From assembly GCA_041538025.1 (NCBI GenBank), contig JBGOEV010000004.1, positions 1-64,000 on the forward strand: a stretch of DNA of 64,000 nucleotides. The letters are read 5' to 3'. The position numbers and the translations under genes were made by a program. The notes beneath the pieces were generated by a model, which searched no databases, had not been told where the DNA came from, and was given only the letters and a program-made list of their open reading frames with translations. This document shows positions 1 through 8,931 of the stretch, piece by piece. Position 1 is the stretch's first letter. Each line of letters opens with the position of its first letter. Origin of the DNA: Thermosaccharophagus gerlachensis. GTDB taxonomy: Bacteria; Armatimonadota; Fervidibacteria; Fervidibacterales; Thermosaccharophagaceae.

Positions 1-73
1 GTTCTGACCATACACGCACATGGTTCATTCCCCATCTCCCACAACCTACAACTGCGATCCCAATCTCCTTCAT
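1..73 (-). CDS. Gfo/Idh/MocA-family oxidoreductase, N-terminal fragment
   Basis: Only the first 24 codons lie in the window; the gene runs off the left edge. The reverse strand reads from an ATG at 71-73: MKEIGIAVVGCGRWGMNHVR. The GCGRWG stretch is a dinucleotide-binding GxGxxG loop right after the start, typical of sugar or inositol dehydrogenases of the Gfo/Idh/MocA family. A ribosome binding site (AAGGTGAGG, about 78-88) overlaps the stop codon of the upstream SLBB export gene, so the two are probably translationally coupled. In this context the enzyme may oxidise or reduce a nucleotide sugar for the exported polysaccharide; that is inference from position. The family call rests on one motif. 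Confidence 0.7.
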   Translation of the reverse strand, partial: MKEIGIAVVGCGRWGMNHVRVWSE

Positions 74-80
74 TTATTCC

Positions 81-3000
81 TCACCTTACAAGTAAAATCA
101 GACCAATCCCAAGCAGGTTAGCAAGTGTTTGTCTAAATATTTCTGACGTTGGGCGAGTTTCTCTGTAGGTAACGAACTTCGTTGGGACAATGATATGGTC
201 ACCAACTTTGACAGTTGAAGACATTTTTGCTTTTGCAACAGAGCCATCAGCTCGGACGATGTAAATACGGTCTGGGTCAGCATCTCTTGCTAAACCACCA
301 AGCTGTTCAATGTAGTAGCGGACAGTTTTACCAGGCAAATAATTGACCGAACCAGGCGAAATGACAGCGCCAGATACAGAGACTACAGAAGGACGTGCAG
401 GAATGTAAATTTCATCGCCATCTTCAAGGACTATATCCCCTTGTTTTCCATTTGTGGCTAAAATTAAAGGTAAATTGACAATTACTCGCCCCGTTAATGC
501 AACTGATATAGGTATTGGCGGTGCAGCAGTTGTTTCGGTCGGCGTGGTTGCTTCTGTTACAGCCTGTGCTACAGCCTGTGCTGCAACTTGCGCAGCTATT
601 TGCTCTTCATTTCCCTGTGTTGTTGTCGGCATCGGAATTTTCCCTTTACCAAAGAATGTTTCAGCACTCACACCGTGTGCTGCGAGGAATGCCAAGAATT
701 TTTGGAGATTATGTCTATTTATGGTTGCAACCAGCGACCTTGCCACTTCCATTTGGTATGGTGTAATTAGAATGTCTCTTTCCCTGCGAAAAACAATCCC
801 CTCTGGGAAAGCTTTTTCAGTTAATCCGCCTGCTCTTTGGATGAGTTGGTAAAGGGTTTCTCCCTTCCGAATAGCGTAAACTCCGGGGTTTTTCACCTCG
901 CCCGTAATTTTGACAGTTTTCACTGTTCTCACGTAATCTTGCACAATTTTTATACTAACTCTATCACGATTTTGTAACTTCAAATTCTGGCTTTCGTCCC
1001 CCTCTTCAAGAAGTTTCTCAAGATCTACATATAGGATTTCTGTCCCTTTTTCACCCATTGGGCGACCTATTTCAGCGACCTTATGTGCGTTCGGTAGCAA
1101 ACCACCTGCTATGTAAATCAGGTCTTTAACAGTCATCCCTTCTGTCAACGGGTATACACCGGGGCGCTGAACTGCACCGTCAATTGTAACAAACCAATCT
1201 TGTCTGATAGGTTCTTGTTCACTTATGCTGTAAATGCGAAGCTCATCTCTATCCTGCAATAGCACATTATGTTGTGGATCTCCGCTCAATGCTTTATCAA
1301 TGTTGATTTCGATAAGCTTTTTACGTCCATCTTCAAGATATCGCAACAAATGTGCACGCTTTCTATATGCATCAAAGGTCAAACCGCCTGCTTCAATTAT
1401 TAGGTCGCTGACACGCATATTTTCCTTGCGTGCGTATTCACCAGGGTTTCTAACCTGCCCTTCTACCTTTACGGTGCGTGGTAGGAAAATATCGTCAACT
1501 GAGTAGATTAAAAGTTCGTCTCTATCTTGCAACGGTATATTGTGATTTGGATCCTTTTGCTGTGCCTTCTCCAAATCCACTAAAATGAGTCTTTTTCTTC
1601 CCTCAGTTTCTTCACGAATGAGCCATGCACACTTTAAATATGCCTGTGGCATCAACCCAGCCTGAAAAACAAGGTCATAGACACACATTCCGTCACTGCG
1701 CTCGTAAGTGCCCGGTCGTCGCACAGCTCCTCTAACTATGACTTGCCTTGGCAAAAGGACTTCATCAGTTGTGTATAGGATTAGCTCGTCCCTCTCCTGA
1801 AGGGGGATATTTTGCGAGGGGTCACCTTCCATAGCTCGTTCAATGTTAATTGGCAATAAAATTCTTTGTTCGTTATTCACATAACGAATAAGTTCTGCAC
1901 GCTTTGTATACGCATTTGGCAGGGTTGAACCTGCCGCAAATATGAGATCTTTTACCGTCAATCCTTGAGTATATTCGTAAACCCCGGGTCTTCGCACAGC
2001 ACCCCTGATTTGGACTTGGGGCGGAAGCCTAACTTCGTCTTGTGAATAGACAACTATTTCGTCTCTTGGGATTAACGGCAGGTTCTGTGCACCGTCTCCT
2101 TGCTCAAGCGCTTCAAGGTCAATTGGAATAAGCTGGCGGACACCGTTACCGTTATCTCGCTTCAATTCTATACGCTTTTTATATGCATTCGGCAATGTGC
2201 CACCAACTCGGAAAATGAAGTCTTTTATTGTTAATCCCTCGGTGTATTCGTAAACACCCGGTCGCCTGACTGCGCCTGTGATCGCTACCTGTGGTGGCAA
2301 CTCAGCCTGCTCAAACGAATAGATTACAACTTCGTCCCTTTCCTTTAGCTCATGGTTGGCATTTCCATCGCCGTTCAATGCAGCTTCAAGGTCAAATGCA
2401 ATAACTTGTCTTAGCCCATTGCCATTATCTCTGTAAATTTCCGCCCTCTTCTTGTATGCCTTCCCTGGCGGTAAGCCCTCAGCCCTCTCAATCAAATCTT
2501 TAACGCGCATCCCCTCATACCACTCGTAAACTCCAGGACGATTTACCATGCCACTTATGCTGACCATACGCTTTTTCTCCGGGAGCACTTGAAGGACGAG
2601 GACTTCATCTCCATCTTGCATAAGCACATTTTGTTCAGGCGTAGGTTTTTTGAAAAGCTCGCTCACAAGGATATCATGGATGAGTTTCTTCTGATTGTTA
2701 ACAATCCTGTGGACTCTCACCCTCCCAAGGTAGGCACTTGGGAGCACTCCCCCAGCTAATTCAATCACATCTTTTAGTCTTTCACCACCTTTAAGTTCGT
2801 AAATTGCGGGGCGTTTTACCTCGCCCTTAATCGTCACCGTAGCGCCAACAACAGGCACATGGATGACATCCCCTTCTTCAAGTGGTATGTCGCCTGACCT
2901 ATCGCCATGAAGCAAGAAATCATAAAAATCAATCGTCCTGATAACTTCTCCGTTGCGTATTAGTTGAATACGCCTGAAGCTTCCTCGCTTTGATATTCCA

Positions 3001-4088
3001 CCAGCTATAGCAAGGGCGTTGAAAACGGTTGAGAGGGGACTCATGAGATATGGACCCGGACGCACAACCTCACCGGTGACATTGATCTGAATTGAGCGCA
3101 GTTTTGCCAGACGAGCGCTAACTTCAACTCCAACGAATAGCTTACTAAGTATGCGTTTTGCCTCAGTTTCAAACTCCCTTATCGTTAATCCTGCAGCCAT
3201 CAAGGTTTTTCCAGCTGGCAGTTGCACTCTTCCTTCTGGGTCTACATCAAGGTTAAGCACCTCAGGCAGCATCACAGGACTCCAGTAGCGTAGTTCAATC
3301 GTATCACCAACGCCAATCCTGTAGTTTGGTGGGACGGTTGTTAGTGGTGGCAATGTGAGATTTGGGTTGGCTTGAAAGTATGAAAAGCCGAATGGCTCAA
3401 TTGTCCCTTCAGGTGTTGGTATAGTTGGAGGCAATGTTGGTTGTGTCGCTGGGACTATGGCAACCGGCTCTTGGTATGGTATCTCAAATATGCGCACATC
3501 GTCAACAAGGGCATCGGCAGTCGTATTTGCCTTTATCCGAAAGCCGATTCGCATTGTCACAGCGTCCTCTGGTGCTTGAACAACCTTTATCACATTTTCA
3601 TATGTGCCAAGGCTTTGGCGAGTTTCAGTGGCTGACATCGTTATCTCTTTGCCTGATGGAAGAAAAGTAACAAAGAACTGCAGTGCATCAGGCTCGCTTT
3701 GAGAGTTCACTTTGACAAATGCCGAGATAATGTAGGTTGAACGCGGCTTAACATTTACCTCTTGATACAGCCCAACGAGTGCACCTCCCATCGGCACAGG
3801 AACTTGAGTGAAGAGGCGAACTGCAAACCTACCAGAGCGTGCGTCACCATCAATTCTTACTCCACTGACATTGCTCGTTGGCGCCAGTAGCCTCCACGCC
3901 AATGGTGCACCGGTTGTGTCTACATCTTCAAAGGATGGATTTGGGAGTTCAATGGCATTTAAAGTGCTGGCTGTTTGCTGAGTTTGTGTCACATTCGCCG
4001 GTGTGTTTTGAGCAAATGCAATTTGCATTGTAGTTGATGCCACCAAGATTAAAAGAACGGTCATTACTATTGATAAACGCATTTCCAA
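81..4088 (-). CDS. Giant SLBB-repeat polysaccharide export protein with N-terminal carbohydrate-binding-like domain
   Basis: A 1335-residue secreted protein of the Wza/polysaccharide export (OPX) type. Residues 1-27 are a signal peptide ending near AFAQ. Residues about 45-200 (LPNPSFED ... VDDVRIFEIP) look like a CBM4/9-type jelly-roll domain, unusual in this family. Residues about 255-335 (YRIGVGDTIEL) are the Poly_export domain. Ten SLBB-type repeats follow to about residue 1310, each opening with a pattern like V.I.G.V.RPGVY and ending with a D.D.. segment; repeats 3-7 are the most alike. A low-complexity Ala/Thr/Gln stretch lies inside repeat 9. The last residues (LANLLGIGLILLVR) could be a short membrane anchor. 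Wza has about 380 residues and far fewer repeats. It lies 25 bases downstream of the chain-length gene. Confidence 0.88.
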   Translation of the reverse strand: MEMRLSIVMTVLLILVASTTMQIAFAQNTPANVTQTQQTASTLNAIELPNPSFEDVDTTGAPLAWRLLAPTSNVSGVRIDGDARSGRFAVRLFTQVPVPMGGALVGLYQEVNVKPRSTYIISAFVKVNSQSEPDALQFFVTFLPSGKEITMSATETRQSLGTYENVIKVVQAPEDAVTMRIGFRIKANTTADALVDDVRIFEIPYQEPVAIVPATQPTLPPTIPTPEGTIEPFGFSYFQANPNLTLPPLTTVPPNYRIGVGDTIELRYWSPVMLPEVLNLDVDPEGRVQLPAGKTLMAAGLTIREFETEAKRILSKLFVGVEVSARLAKLRSIQINVTGEVVRPGPYLMSPLSTVFNALAIAGGISKRGSFRRIQLIRNGEVIRTIDFYDFLLHGDRSGDIPLEEGDVIHVPVVGATVTIKGEVKRPAIYELKGGERLKDVIELAGGVLPSAYLGRVRVHRIVNNQKKLIHDILVSELFKKPTPEQNVLMQDGDEVLVLQVLPEKKRMVSISGMVNRPGVYEWYEGMRVKDLIERAEGLPPGKAYKKRAEIYRDNGNGLRQVIAFDLEAALNGDGNANHELKERDEVVIYSFEQAELPPQVAITGAVRRPGVYEYTEGLTIKDFIFRVGGTLPNAYKKRIELKRDNGNGVRQLIPIDLEALEQGDGAQNLPLIPRDEIVVYSQDEVRLPPQVQIRGAVRRPGVYEYTQGLTVKDLIFAAGSTLPNAYTKRAELIRYVNNEQRILLPINIERAMEGDPSQNIPLQERDELILYTTDEVLLPRQVIVRGAVRRPGTYERSDGMCVYDLVFQAGLMPQAYLKCAWLIREETEGRKRLILVDLEKAQQKDPNHNIPLQDRDELLIYSVDDIFLPRTVKVEGQVRNPGEYARKENMRVSDLIIEAGGLTFDAYRKRAHLLRYLEDGRKKLIEINIDKALSGDPQHNVLLQDRDELRIYSISEQEPIRQDWFVTIDGAVQRPGVYPLTEGMTVKDLIYIAGGLLPNAHKVAEIGRPMGEKGTEILYVDLEKLLEEGDESQNLKLQNRDRVSIKIVQDYVRTVKTVKITGEVKNPGVYAIRKGETLYQLIQRAGGLTEKAFPEGIVFRRERDILITPYQMEVARSLVATINRHNLQKFLAFLAAHGVSAETFFGKGKIPMPTTTQGNEEQIAAQVAAQAVAQAVTEATTPTETTAAPPIPISVALTGRVIVNLPLILATNGKQGDIVLEDGDEIYIPARPSVVSVSGAVISPGSVNYLPGKTVRYYIEQLGGLARDADPDRIYIVRADGSVAKAKMSSTVKVGDHIIVPTKFVTYRETRPTSEIFRQTLANLLGIGLILLVR
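1215..2570 (-). repeat. Five near-tandem SLBB-coding repeats of about 270 bp
   Basis: Within the export gene, five successive units of about 90 codons share a common plan: a G.V.RPG.YE opening, then a KDLI motif, an NAY.KR motif, a D/N-N-x-PL..RDE motif and a closing Y. The openings near 2242-2268, 1972-1998 and 1700-1725 are spaced by about 270 bases and remain similar at DNA level. This points to expansion by intragenic duplication. The edges are approximate. Confidence 0.75.
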
Positions 4089-4113
4089 ACCACTCCTCGT
4101 AAGTATGCGCGCT

Positions 4114-5553
4114 TCAGGTCGCGCTTTGCTTTACATTCCCTGATGCGTTCAGGAGCGCGGTCCTTGTCCTCACTGAATGGCTTGCCAAAACGAGCATGCA
4201 ACCAAGCATCAATGCTAAAACACTTCCCAGCGTAACATTTAACAAAGTGCTTGGCGTGGTTTTCTTTATTGGTGGCACAGCTTTGTCAAGCACCTCAACT
4301 TCTATGCCTTCATACTTTTCGGCCATTTGAGCCCGCAAAAGTTGCTCTGCCAAAAGCTTATATGCGTTTTCAGCTATTTCAAGCTCAACCCTTTGTCTCC
4401 TCCAGCTCTCCATTGATGAAGTCAACCTATCAAGTTCATTCTCGCGCTGTTTAAGTATCTTGCGCAATGCTTGAGCTCTTGCGCTTGCTGCAACATACTG
4501 TGCTTGCAATTGTGCAAGCTCTGGTATGAATTGTTCCTTTGCCCCTCTGCTCCAGAGTTTGATTTCCTTCTCAAGTTGCTGGCGTGCTTCAATCAACCTT
4601 CCATGTTGCTCCCTGACGAGTGGGTGTTCTTCACCATACTTAAGCCGCAAACTTGCGTAAGTGAATTCCTCCTGCTGTAACCTCTCCTTAAGCTTATTCA
4701 AAGCAGGTGTTAAACCTTGTTCAATTTGCAAGTTGAGCAGTTTTGATAGCTTTTGCATTTGTGCAAGGACGGCATCGGCATCAGCATCAGCCTTCGTTGC
4801 TTCAACTGTGAGCTGTGCATATTGCTCAAAGAGTTTTGATCCTGAGCCATCAAACATAGCAGCAGCCATTGGTGCTGGCGCATTTGGTATAAGTGGCATT
4901 TGCTCGTAAAGCTTTTTAGTTTCGTTAAAACGGCGCTCAATAAATTCACGATAGATCCTTGAGCGTTCAACACTCGTTGTCTTGAGGAATTTACACATCT
5001 CCTCGATATATGCGTTTGCCACATCGGCAGCCAACCTCTTAACATTAGAATCATCAATGCCATAGTCAAAGCTATTCTTCTTTGGACGGATGAGTGGGAA
5101 CTTCGGTGTTCCAGAGAGCCTCACTGAAACCTTTATGACAGGTTCCTTGATAGTTATCCTTGTGGCTTTGCTCAAACTCTCAAGCGCTTCCTCCATAGTC
5201 TTTGTTGGGAAGTAACTCATTAGGTTAAGCTTCCTTATCACGCCTTCCCTTACTCGCCTGCTTTCAAGTATGGCTTTGTATAGCTCGGCTTTTGGTTGCG
5301 GGAATATGCCGACAGCACCAGCTTGAGCAGCTATTGCCCCAAGTAAGCTTTGGATCTGTGAGGTTGGAGTGATTGGCATAAGCGCTGAGGCGGTAGCTGA
5401 GTATGTGCGCGGCGTGAAACAAAGCGTAATGAAAGCAACCAATACTGCCGTAGTAATAGTGAGCGCTGCCAGAAACTTGCGTGCACCCCAAAGTATGAGG
5501 GCAATCGTAAACAGATCAACCTCCACTTCTTCTCTACCGAGCTCCTCACCCAT
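4114..5553 (-). CDS. Wzz-type polysaccharide chain-length determinant / co-polymerase
   Basis: A 479-residue inner-membrane protein of the polysaccharide co-polymerase (Wzz/GumC) family, which sets the chain length of an exported polysaccharide and links to the outer export channel. The N-terminal membrane segment is at about residues 28-50 after the motif VDLFTIALILWGARKF. Residues about 190-400 are a long, charged, coiled-coil periplasmic region. The second membrane segment is near residues 440-462, preceded by the Pro-rich AVPPIKKTTPS. There is no C-terminal Walker ATPase or Tyr-rich tail, so it lacks a fused tyrosine kinase. It is first in the operon with the SLBB export gene. The chosen ATG has GGGGA upstream; a stronger ribosome site nearby serves an out-of-frame ATG at 5567. 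Confidence 0.88.
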   Translation of the reverse strand: MGEELGREEVEVDLFTIALILWGARKFLAALTITTAVLVAFITLCFTPRTYSATASALMPITPTSQIQSLLGAIAAQAGAVGIFPQPKAELYKAILESRRVREGVIRKLNLMSYFPTKTMEEALESLSKATRITIKEPVIKVSVRLSGTPKFPLIRPKKNSFDYGIDDSNVKRLAADVANAYIEEMCKFLKTTSVERSRIYREFIERRFNETKKLYEQMPLIPNAPAPMAAAMFDGSGSKLFEQYAQLTVEATKADADADAVLAQMQKLSKLLNLQIEQGLTPALNKLKERLQQEEFTYASLRLKYGEEHPLVREQHGRLIEARQQLEKEIKLWSRGAKEQFIPELAQLQAQYVAASARAQALRKILKQRENELDRLTSSMESWRRQRVELEIAENAYKLLAEQLLRAQMAEKYEGIEVEVLDKAVPPIKKTTPSTLLNVTLGSVLALMLGCMLVLASHSVRTRTALLNASGNVKQSAT

Positions 5554-5606
5554 GATTGCATCCCCATATTATTCTCCTTAGGCTTAGCCACCAAGTCTCG
5601 TAACTT

Positions 5607-5635
5607 AATTGTAGCGCGCATGCTATCCCTCGCTA
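5607..5635 (-). promoter_or_regulatory. Candidate promoter for the polysaccharide export operon
   Basis: On the minus strand a TACAAT -10 box (5612-5607) follows a weak -35 (TTAGCG, 5635-5630) after 17 bases, about 50 bases upstream of the chain-length gene. The region 5568-5686 is the divergent spacer with rsmG. Only the -10 box is convincing. Confidence 0.35.
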
Positions 5636-5686
5636 AGGTTATTTGATCTGCATTGCGATACAAAATTTTCCTCAGGGTGAACTATC

Positions 5687-6454
5687 ATGAAGTGGCAAAG
5701 TGGCAAAGCGCAAGATGAATTTAGCAATGCTGTCTCGCTTCTTTCAAGGGCATGTGAGGCATTTGGCATCTCTTTAACAGCAGCTCAAGTTGAGCAGTTC
5801 GGTGCCTTCCTTGAGGCGCTACTTTCGTGGAGCGAGCGGATGAGCCTCACCAGTATCTTAGAGCCAATGAGAATCGTGATTGAGCATTTTGTTGACTCAA
5901 TAGCACCTGTAGCGTTCGGCTTGCTTAAGGAGGGCGCATGTGTCGTTGATGTTGGGACGGGAGCTGGCTTTCCCGGCATACCGCTTGCTATTTTGTTGCC
6001 CGGTTCGCTTGTTTCGCTTGTGGATGCTTCAAGGAAAAAGTGCGCATACTTAAATTCAATCAAAGAGCATCTTGGCTTGGAGAACATTGAGATACTTTGT
6101 GGACGCTCAGAGGAATTGGCGCACAAAGAAAGTTACCGTGAGGCATATGATGTTGCTGTTGCGAGAGCTTTGGGGAGGCTTGATGTTGTGCTTGAATGCT
6201 GTATGCCATTCGTTAGGGTTGGCGGATGCACAATCGCATACAAAGGTCCAAAGTTCGTTGAGGAGATGGAGTTTGGTAAGAAGACAGCAAGGGAGCTCGG
6301 TGGAAGGATAACAAATGTGATTGAGTTTATCTTACCTACAACGGATATAAGACGAGCACTCATCGTTGTTGAGAAGGTTGAGCAAACTCCTCAGCGCTAT
6401 CCAAGGAGAGCAGGTGTGCCACAGAAACATCCTCTCGGTAAAATCCTCAAATGA
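5687..6454 (+). CDS. rsmG: 16S rRNA (guanine-N7)-methyltransferase RsmG
   Basis: 255 residues. RsmG (GidB) methylates N7 of G527 in 16S rRNA using S-adenosylmethionine. The SAM-binding motif VVDVGTGAGFPGIPLA lies at about residues 86-101, with the family-typical LTSI...HFVDSI section before it and YKGPK near residue 185. The C-terminus ends in the usual basic tail (YPRR.G.P.K.PLGK). Length is slightly above the usual 205-240 because of about 20 extra N-terminal residues, so a later start is possible. It is transcribed divergently from the polysaccharide operon and converges with the next gene at a gap of 8 bases. Confidence 0.95.
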   Translation: MKWQSGKAQDEFSNAVSLLSRACEAFGISLTAAQVEQFGAFLEALLSWSERMSLTSILEPMRIVIEHFVDSIAPVAFGLLKEGACVVDVGTGAGFPGIPLAILLPGSLVSLVDASRKKCAYLNSIKEHLGLENIEILCGRSEELAHKESYREAYDVAVARALGRLDVVLECCMPFVRVGGCTIAYKGPKFVEEMEFGKKTARELGGRITNVIEFILPTTDIRRALIVVEKVEQTPQRYPRRAGVPQKHPLGKILK

Positions 6455-6462
6455 CCAAAACA

Positions 6463-7410
6463 CTAAAGCTTTACAACCTCTCCACAGGATGCACTCTTCC
6501 TTATAGCGAGCGTAACTTTGAGCACTTCCATTCCCCACTTGAGATCTGGTGTTGCCTTTTCTCCATTGCGCACCCTCTCAACAAAATATGCGTCTTCAAG
6601 TTTGACTGGGTTTTCGCTAACCGGTGTTAAGCGCTTTGGCTCTCTCTCGGAACGCAGTTTGACGAGGACTGTATCGCTGCCTTCAACCATAGCTGTGCCC
6701 TCTGTCCCAATGATACCAAAACAACTGCCTCCAATTGAAGCTACAAAGCTATCGCCTAAAACGCCTGTCCCGCCTTTCTCAAACTTGAGTATTGCCCAAA
6801 CATCGTTCTCAACTTTCGTTCCAACGGTGGCAGTGTGAGCGTAAACTCGCTCTACATATCCCCCGATCCACATAAGCCAATCCACATCATGTGTGCTGAA
6901 GTCAACTGCTATTCCACCACTTAAACTTGGATCACCATACCAGTCCCTTGGTGTCCAAGGCATGAACCTCCTTATCCACGCTGTCACGAGTTCACCAAGC
7001 TCACCGCTATCAAGCCTTCTTTTCACTTCGGAGAATGTGGGATAGAAGCGCAAGACATAGCCAATCATGTTTATCACACCAGCTCGCTCAACTGCTTCAA
7101 CCATTTCTTCTGCGTCCTCAAGAGTTAATGCTATGGGCTTCTCACAGAAGATATGCTTTTTGGCTGAAGCAGCATCAATCACGATATCTTTGTGGGCGAA
7201 GTCTGGTGTGCACACCCAGACTGCATCAACATCTGTTTCAATCAACCTGCGATGGTCAACGAACGCTCTCGCTGAGACTTCATCTGCAAGTGCTCTTGCT
7301 TTACCTTCGTCCGTATCGCAGACTGCTGTAACTTCGACACCCTCAATTTGAATCAACTGAGTAGCATGTGCTCTCCCCATCCCACCAGCGCCTATGATGC
7401 CGACCTTCAT
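6463..7410 (-). CDS. Gfo/Idh/MocA-family NAD(P)-dependent oxidoreductase
   Basis: About 315 residues. The N-terminal Rossmann domain has the GAGGMG nucleotide loop at residues 7-12 and the EKPIALT motif near residue 95, whose Lys is a usual catalytic residue. The C-terminal half has the family's mixed beta sheet with DFSTHDVDWLMW, which carries a likely catalytic His. The substrate cannot be read; relatives act on inositols, glucose-type sugars or their nucleotide conjugates. I chose ATG 7410 because GAGGTGAT ends about five bases before it; an upstream GTG (7419) and ATG (7416) are alternatives. It follows the TldE-like gene on the same strand after about 30 bases and may be co-transcribed with it. 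Confidence 0.9.
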   Translation of the reverse strand: MKVGIIGAGGMGRAHATQLIQIEGVEVTAVCDTDEGKARALADEVSARAFVDHRRLIETDVDAVWVCTPDFAHKDIVIDAASAKKHIFCEKPIALTLEDAEEMVEAVERAGVINMIGYVLRFYPTFSEVKRRLDSGELGELVTAWIRRFMPWTPRDWYGDPSLSGGIAVDFSTHDVDWLMWIGGYVERVYAHTATVGTKVENDVWAILKFEKGGTGVLGDSFVASIGGSCFGIIGTEGTAMVEGSDTVLVKLRSEREPKRLTPVSENPVKLEDAYFVERVRNGEKATPDLKWGMEVLKVTLAIRKSASCGEVVKL

Positions 7411-7439
7411 CCTCATCACCTCGCGTATAGTGTCCCAAA

Positions 7440-8783
7440 TTAAAACTCCGTAACACCTGTGAACTTAAAGCTACTCAACTTCAACACAGGTGCGCACGTG
7501 CTACCACAAAGTTTTCTATGCTTTGAAATCATCTCAATGCATGATAGCGCTTTGAGGATGCTCTCTGTGAAACGCAAGTTGCGAACGCCGCCTATAACTT
7601 TCCCGTTGCGTATCATGAAAGTCCCATCCCTCGTCATACCCGTTATGACCGTTAACTTTGGGTGAACGACATTCGTGTAATGGAAGCGGGTTATGAGCAG
7701 TCCGTTTTCTGTTGATTCAATCATCTCCTCAACTGTTGAGGCACCGCATTCCATGAACAGGTTTGTTGGGAAAGGTCCAAAAGGGTTTGGTTGGGGTAAA
7801 GCATGTCCAGTTGATTCCTTTCCTTCAATCGCAGCAGTGTAGGTGTCGTAGACAACATTTCTTGCGATGCCTCTTTCAATGCAGACTACCTTTTGCTTTG
7901 GCACACCTTCAAAATCAAACGGCTGTGGTAAACCCTCCTCACTCAAGCCATCATCGTAGATCGTTACAGCTTCGCTTGCTATCTGCTCACCAAACTTCTC
8001 GCACATGAAGCTGTATCCCTCTTGCACAGCCTTCGCTCCTAAACCGCAGTATGCTAACATCTCAACAAGTTCTGCAGTTGCTTCCTCCTCAAGTATCACT
8101 GGGTATTCTTTGGGCTCAACCTCAATTGGCTTCCTACTCATTTGCGCTTTCATGAGAGCTCTCTCTCCAACTGCTTTTGCATCTAACCGTGATATATCAA
8201 ATGCGGTTTGCGATGCATAGCCATACCCGTCTTCAGCATTTATGACTGTGTGGATACGGGCGTATGTTGAACTAAAAGTTGCTTTCACGCCGTTTGAGTT
8301 CCCGACAGCAAGCAAACAGGTATATGTGCTAACAGCTCCAGATGCATTCGCGCCAGCTGACCTTGCCATGTTGAAGATGGTTGAAGCAAGTTCTGCGCGT
8401 ATGCTTGGAGTGGCTTTGGCTGTCAACTCAGAATAGGCGTTCACTTTCGTTATCGGCTTTGGCTTAGGCAAACCCGGGAAGAGTGGCAGCTCCTTTTGGA
8501 CTGATGCAATTGAGACAGCCCTTTCAACAACTCTCTTGAGCGAGTCATCATCAAGTTGATTCGTTGAAGCACCACCGACTTTCTTTCCGATAACCACACG
8601 CACGTTTACGCTTATGTCCATGTCGGCAGTGTTTTGATGGATTTGGTTTGATGCGAAGCGCGTCAACCCGCCTGATACTGCTCTTACGACAACCTCAGTC
8701 TCATCGGCAGATGAGAATGAGAGGGCTTTCTCAATTAACTTAACGGCTCTCTCTTCATCCAAGATGTCAGAGTAAACCATCAT
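7440..8783 (-). CDS. TldD/PmbA-family protein, TldE (PmbA)-like subunit
   Basis: 447 residues. TldD and TldE form a heteromeric metalloprotease that trims modified peptides and degrades unfolded peptides; TldD carries the zinc site. This protein aligns with the TldE/PmbA side: EVVVRAVSGGLTRFASNQIHQN at the N-terminus, VTIYDDGL and the (V/I)YDTYTA segment in the C-terminal half. The TldD zinc motif HExxxH is absent from the corresponding region, so it is probably the non-catalytic partner. No tldD gene lies in the window. I start it at ATG 8783 because AGGAGG lies six bases upstream; the reading frame is open further 5' but without a ribosome site. Confidence 0.88.
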   Translation of the reverse strand: MMVYSDILDEERAVKLIEKALSFSSADETEVVVRAVSGGLTRFASNQIHQNTADMDISVNVRVVIGKKVGGASTNQLDDDSLKRVVERAVSIASVQKELPLFPGLPKPKPITKVNAYSELTAKATPSIRAELASTIFNMARSAGANASGAVSTYTCLLAVGNSNGVKATFSSTYARIHTVINAEDGYGYASQTAFDISRLDAKAVGERALMKAQMSRKPIEVEPKEYPVILEEEATAELVEMLAYCGLGAKAVQEGYSFMCEKFGEQIASEAVTIYDDGLSEEGLPQPFDFEGVPKQKVVCIERGIARNVVYDTYTAAIEGKESTGHALPQPNPFGPFPTNLFMECGASTVEEMIESTENGLLITRFHYTNVVHPKLTVITGMTRDGTFMIRNGKVIGGVRNLRFTESILKALSCIEMISKHRKLCGSTCAPVLKLSSFKFTGVTEF

Positions 8784-8931
8784 ACGAAGCCTCCTTCTAT
8801 GGTGAGTGTTTGCGTTTCTCCATTTAAGCATCATAGTGTCACAATAACATTGCTGATGATCTGTTCTGGTGTTCAGATTTGGTGGACAGGCTTCAAATTG
8901 AATGGTTGTTCAACTTGGAGGTGAACCGATC

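Noticed and set aside
3425..3670. Small open frames opposite or inside large genes, such as this plus-strand 81-codon frame
   Set aside because: It lies on the other strand of the export gene, lacks a ribosome site and has no recognisable motif; such frames recur over the whole window as shadows of real genes.
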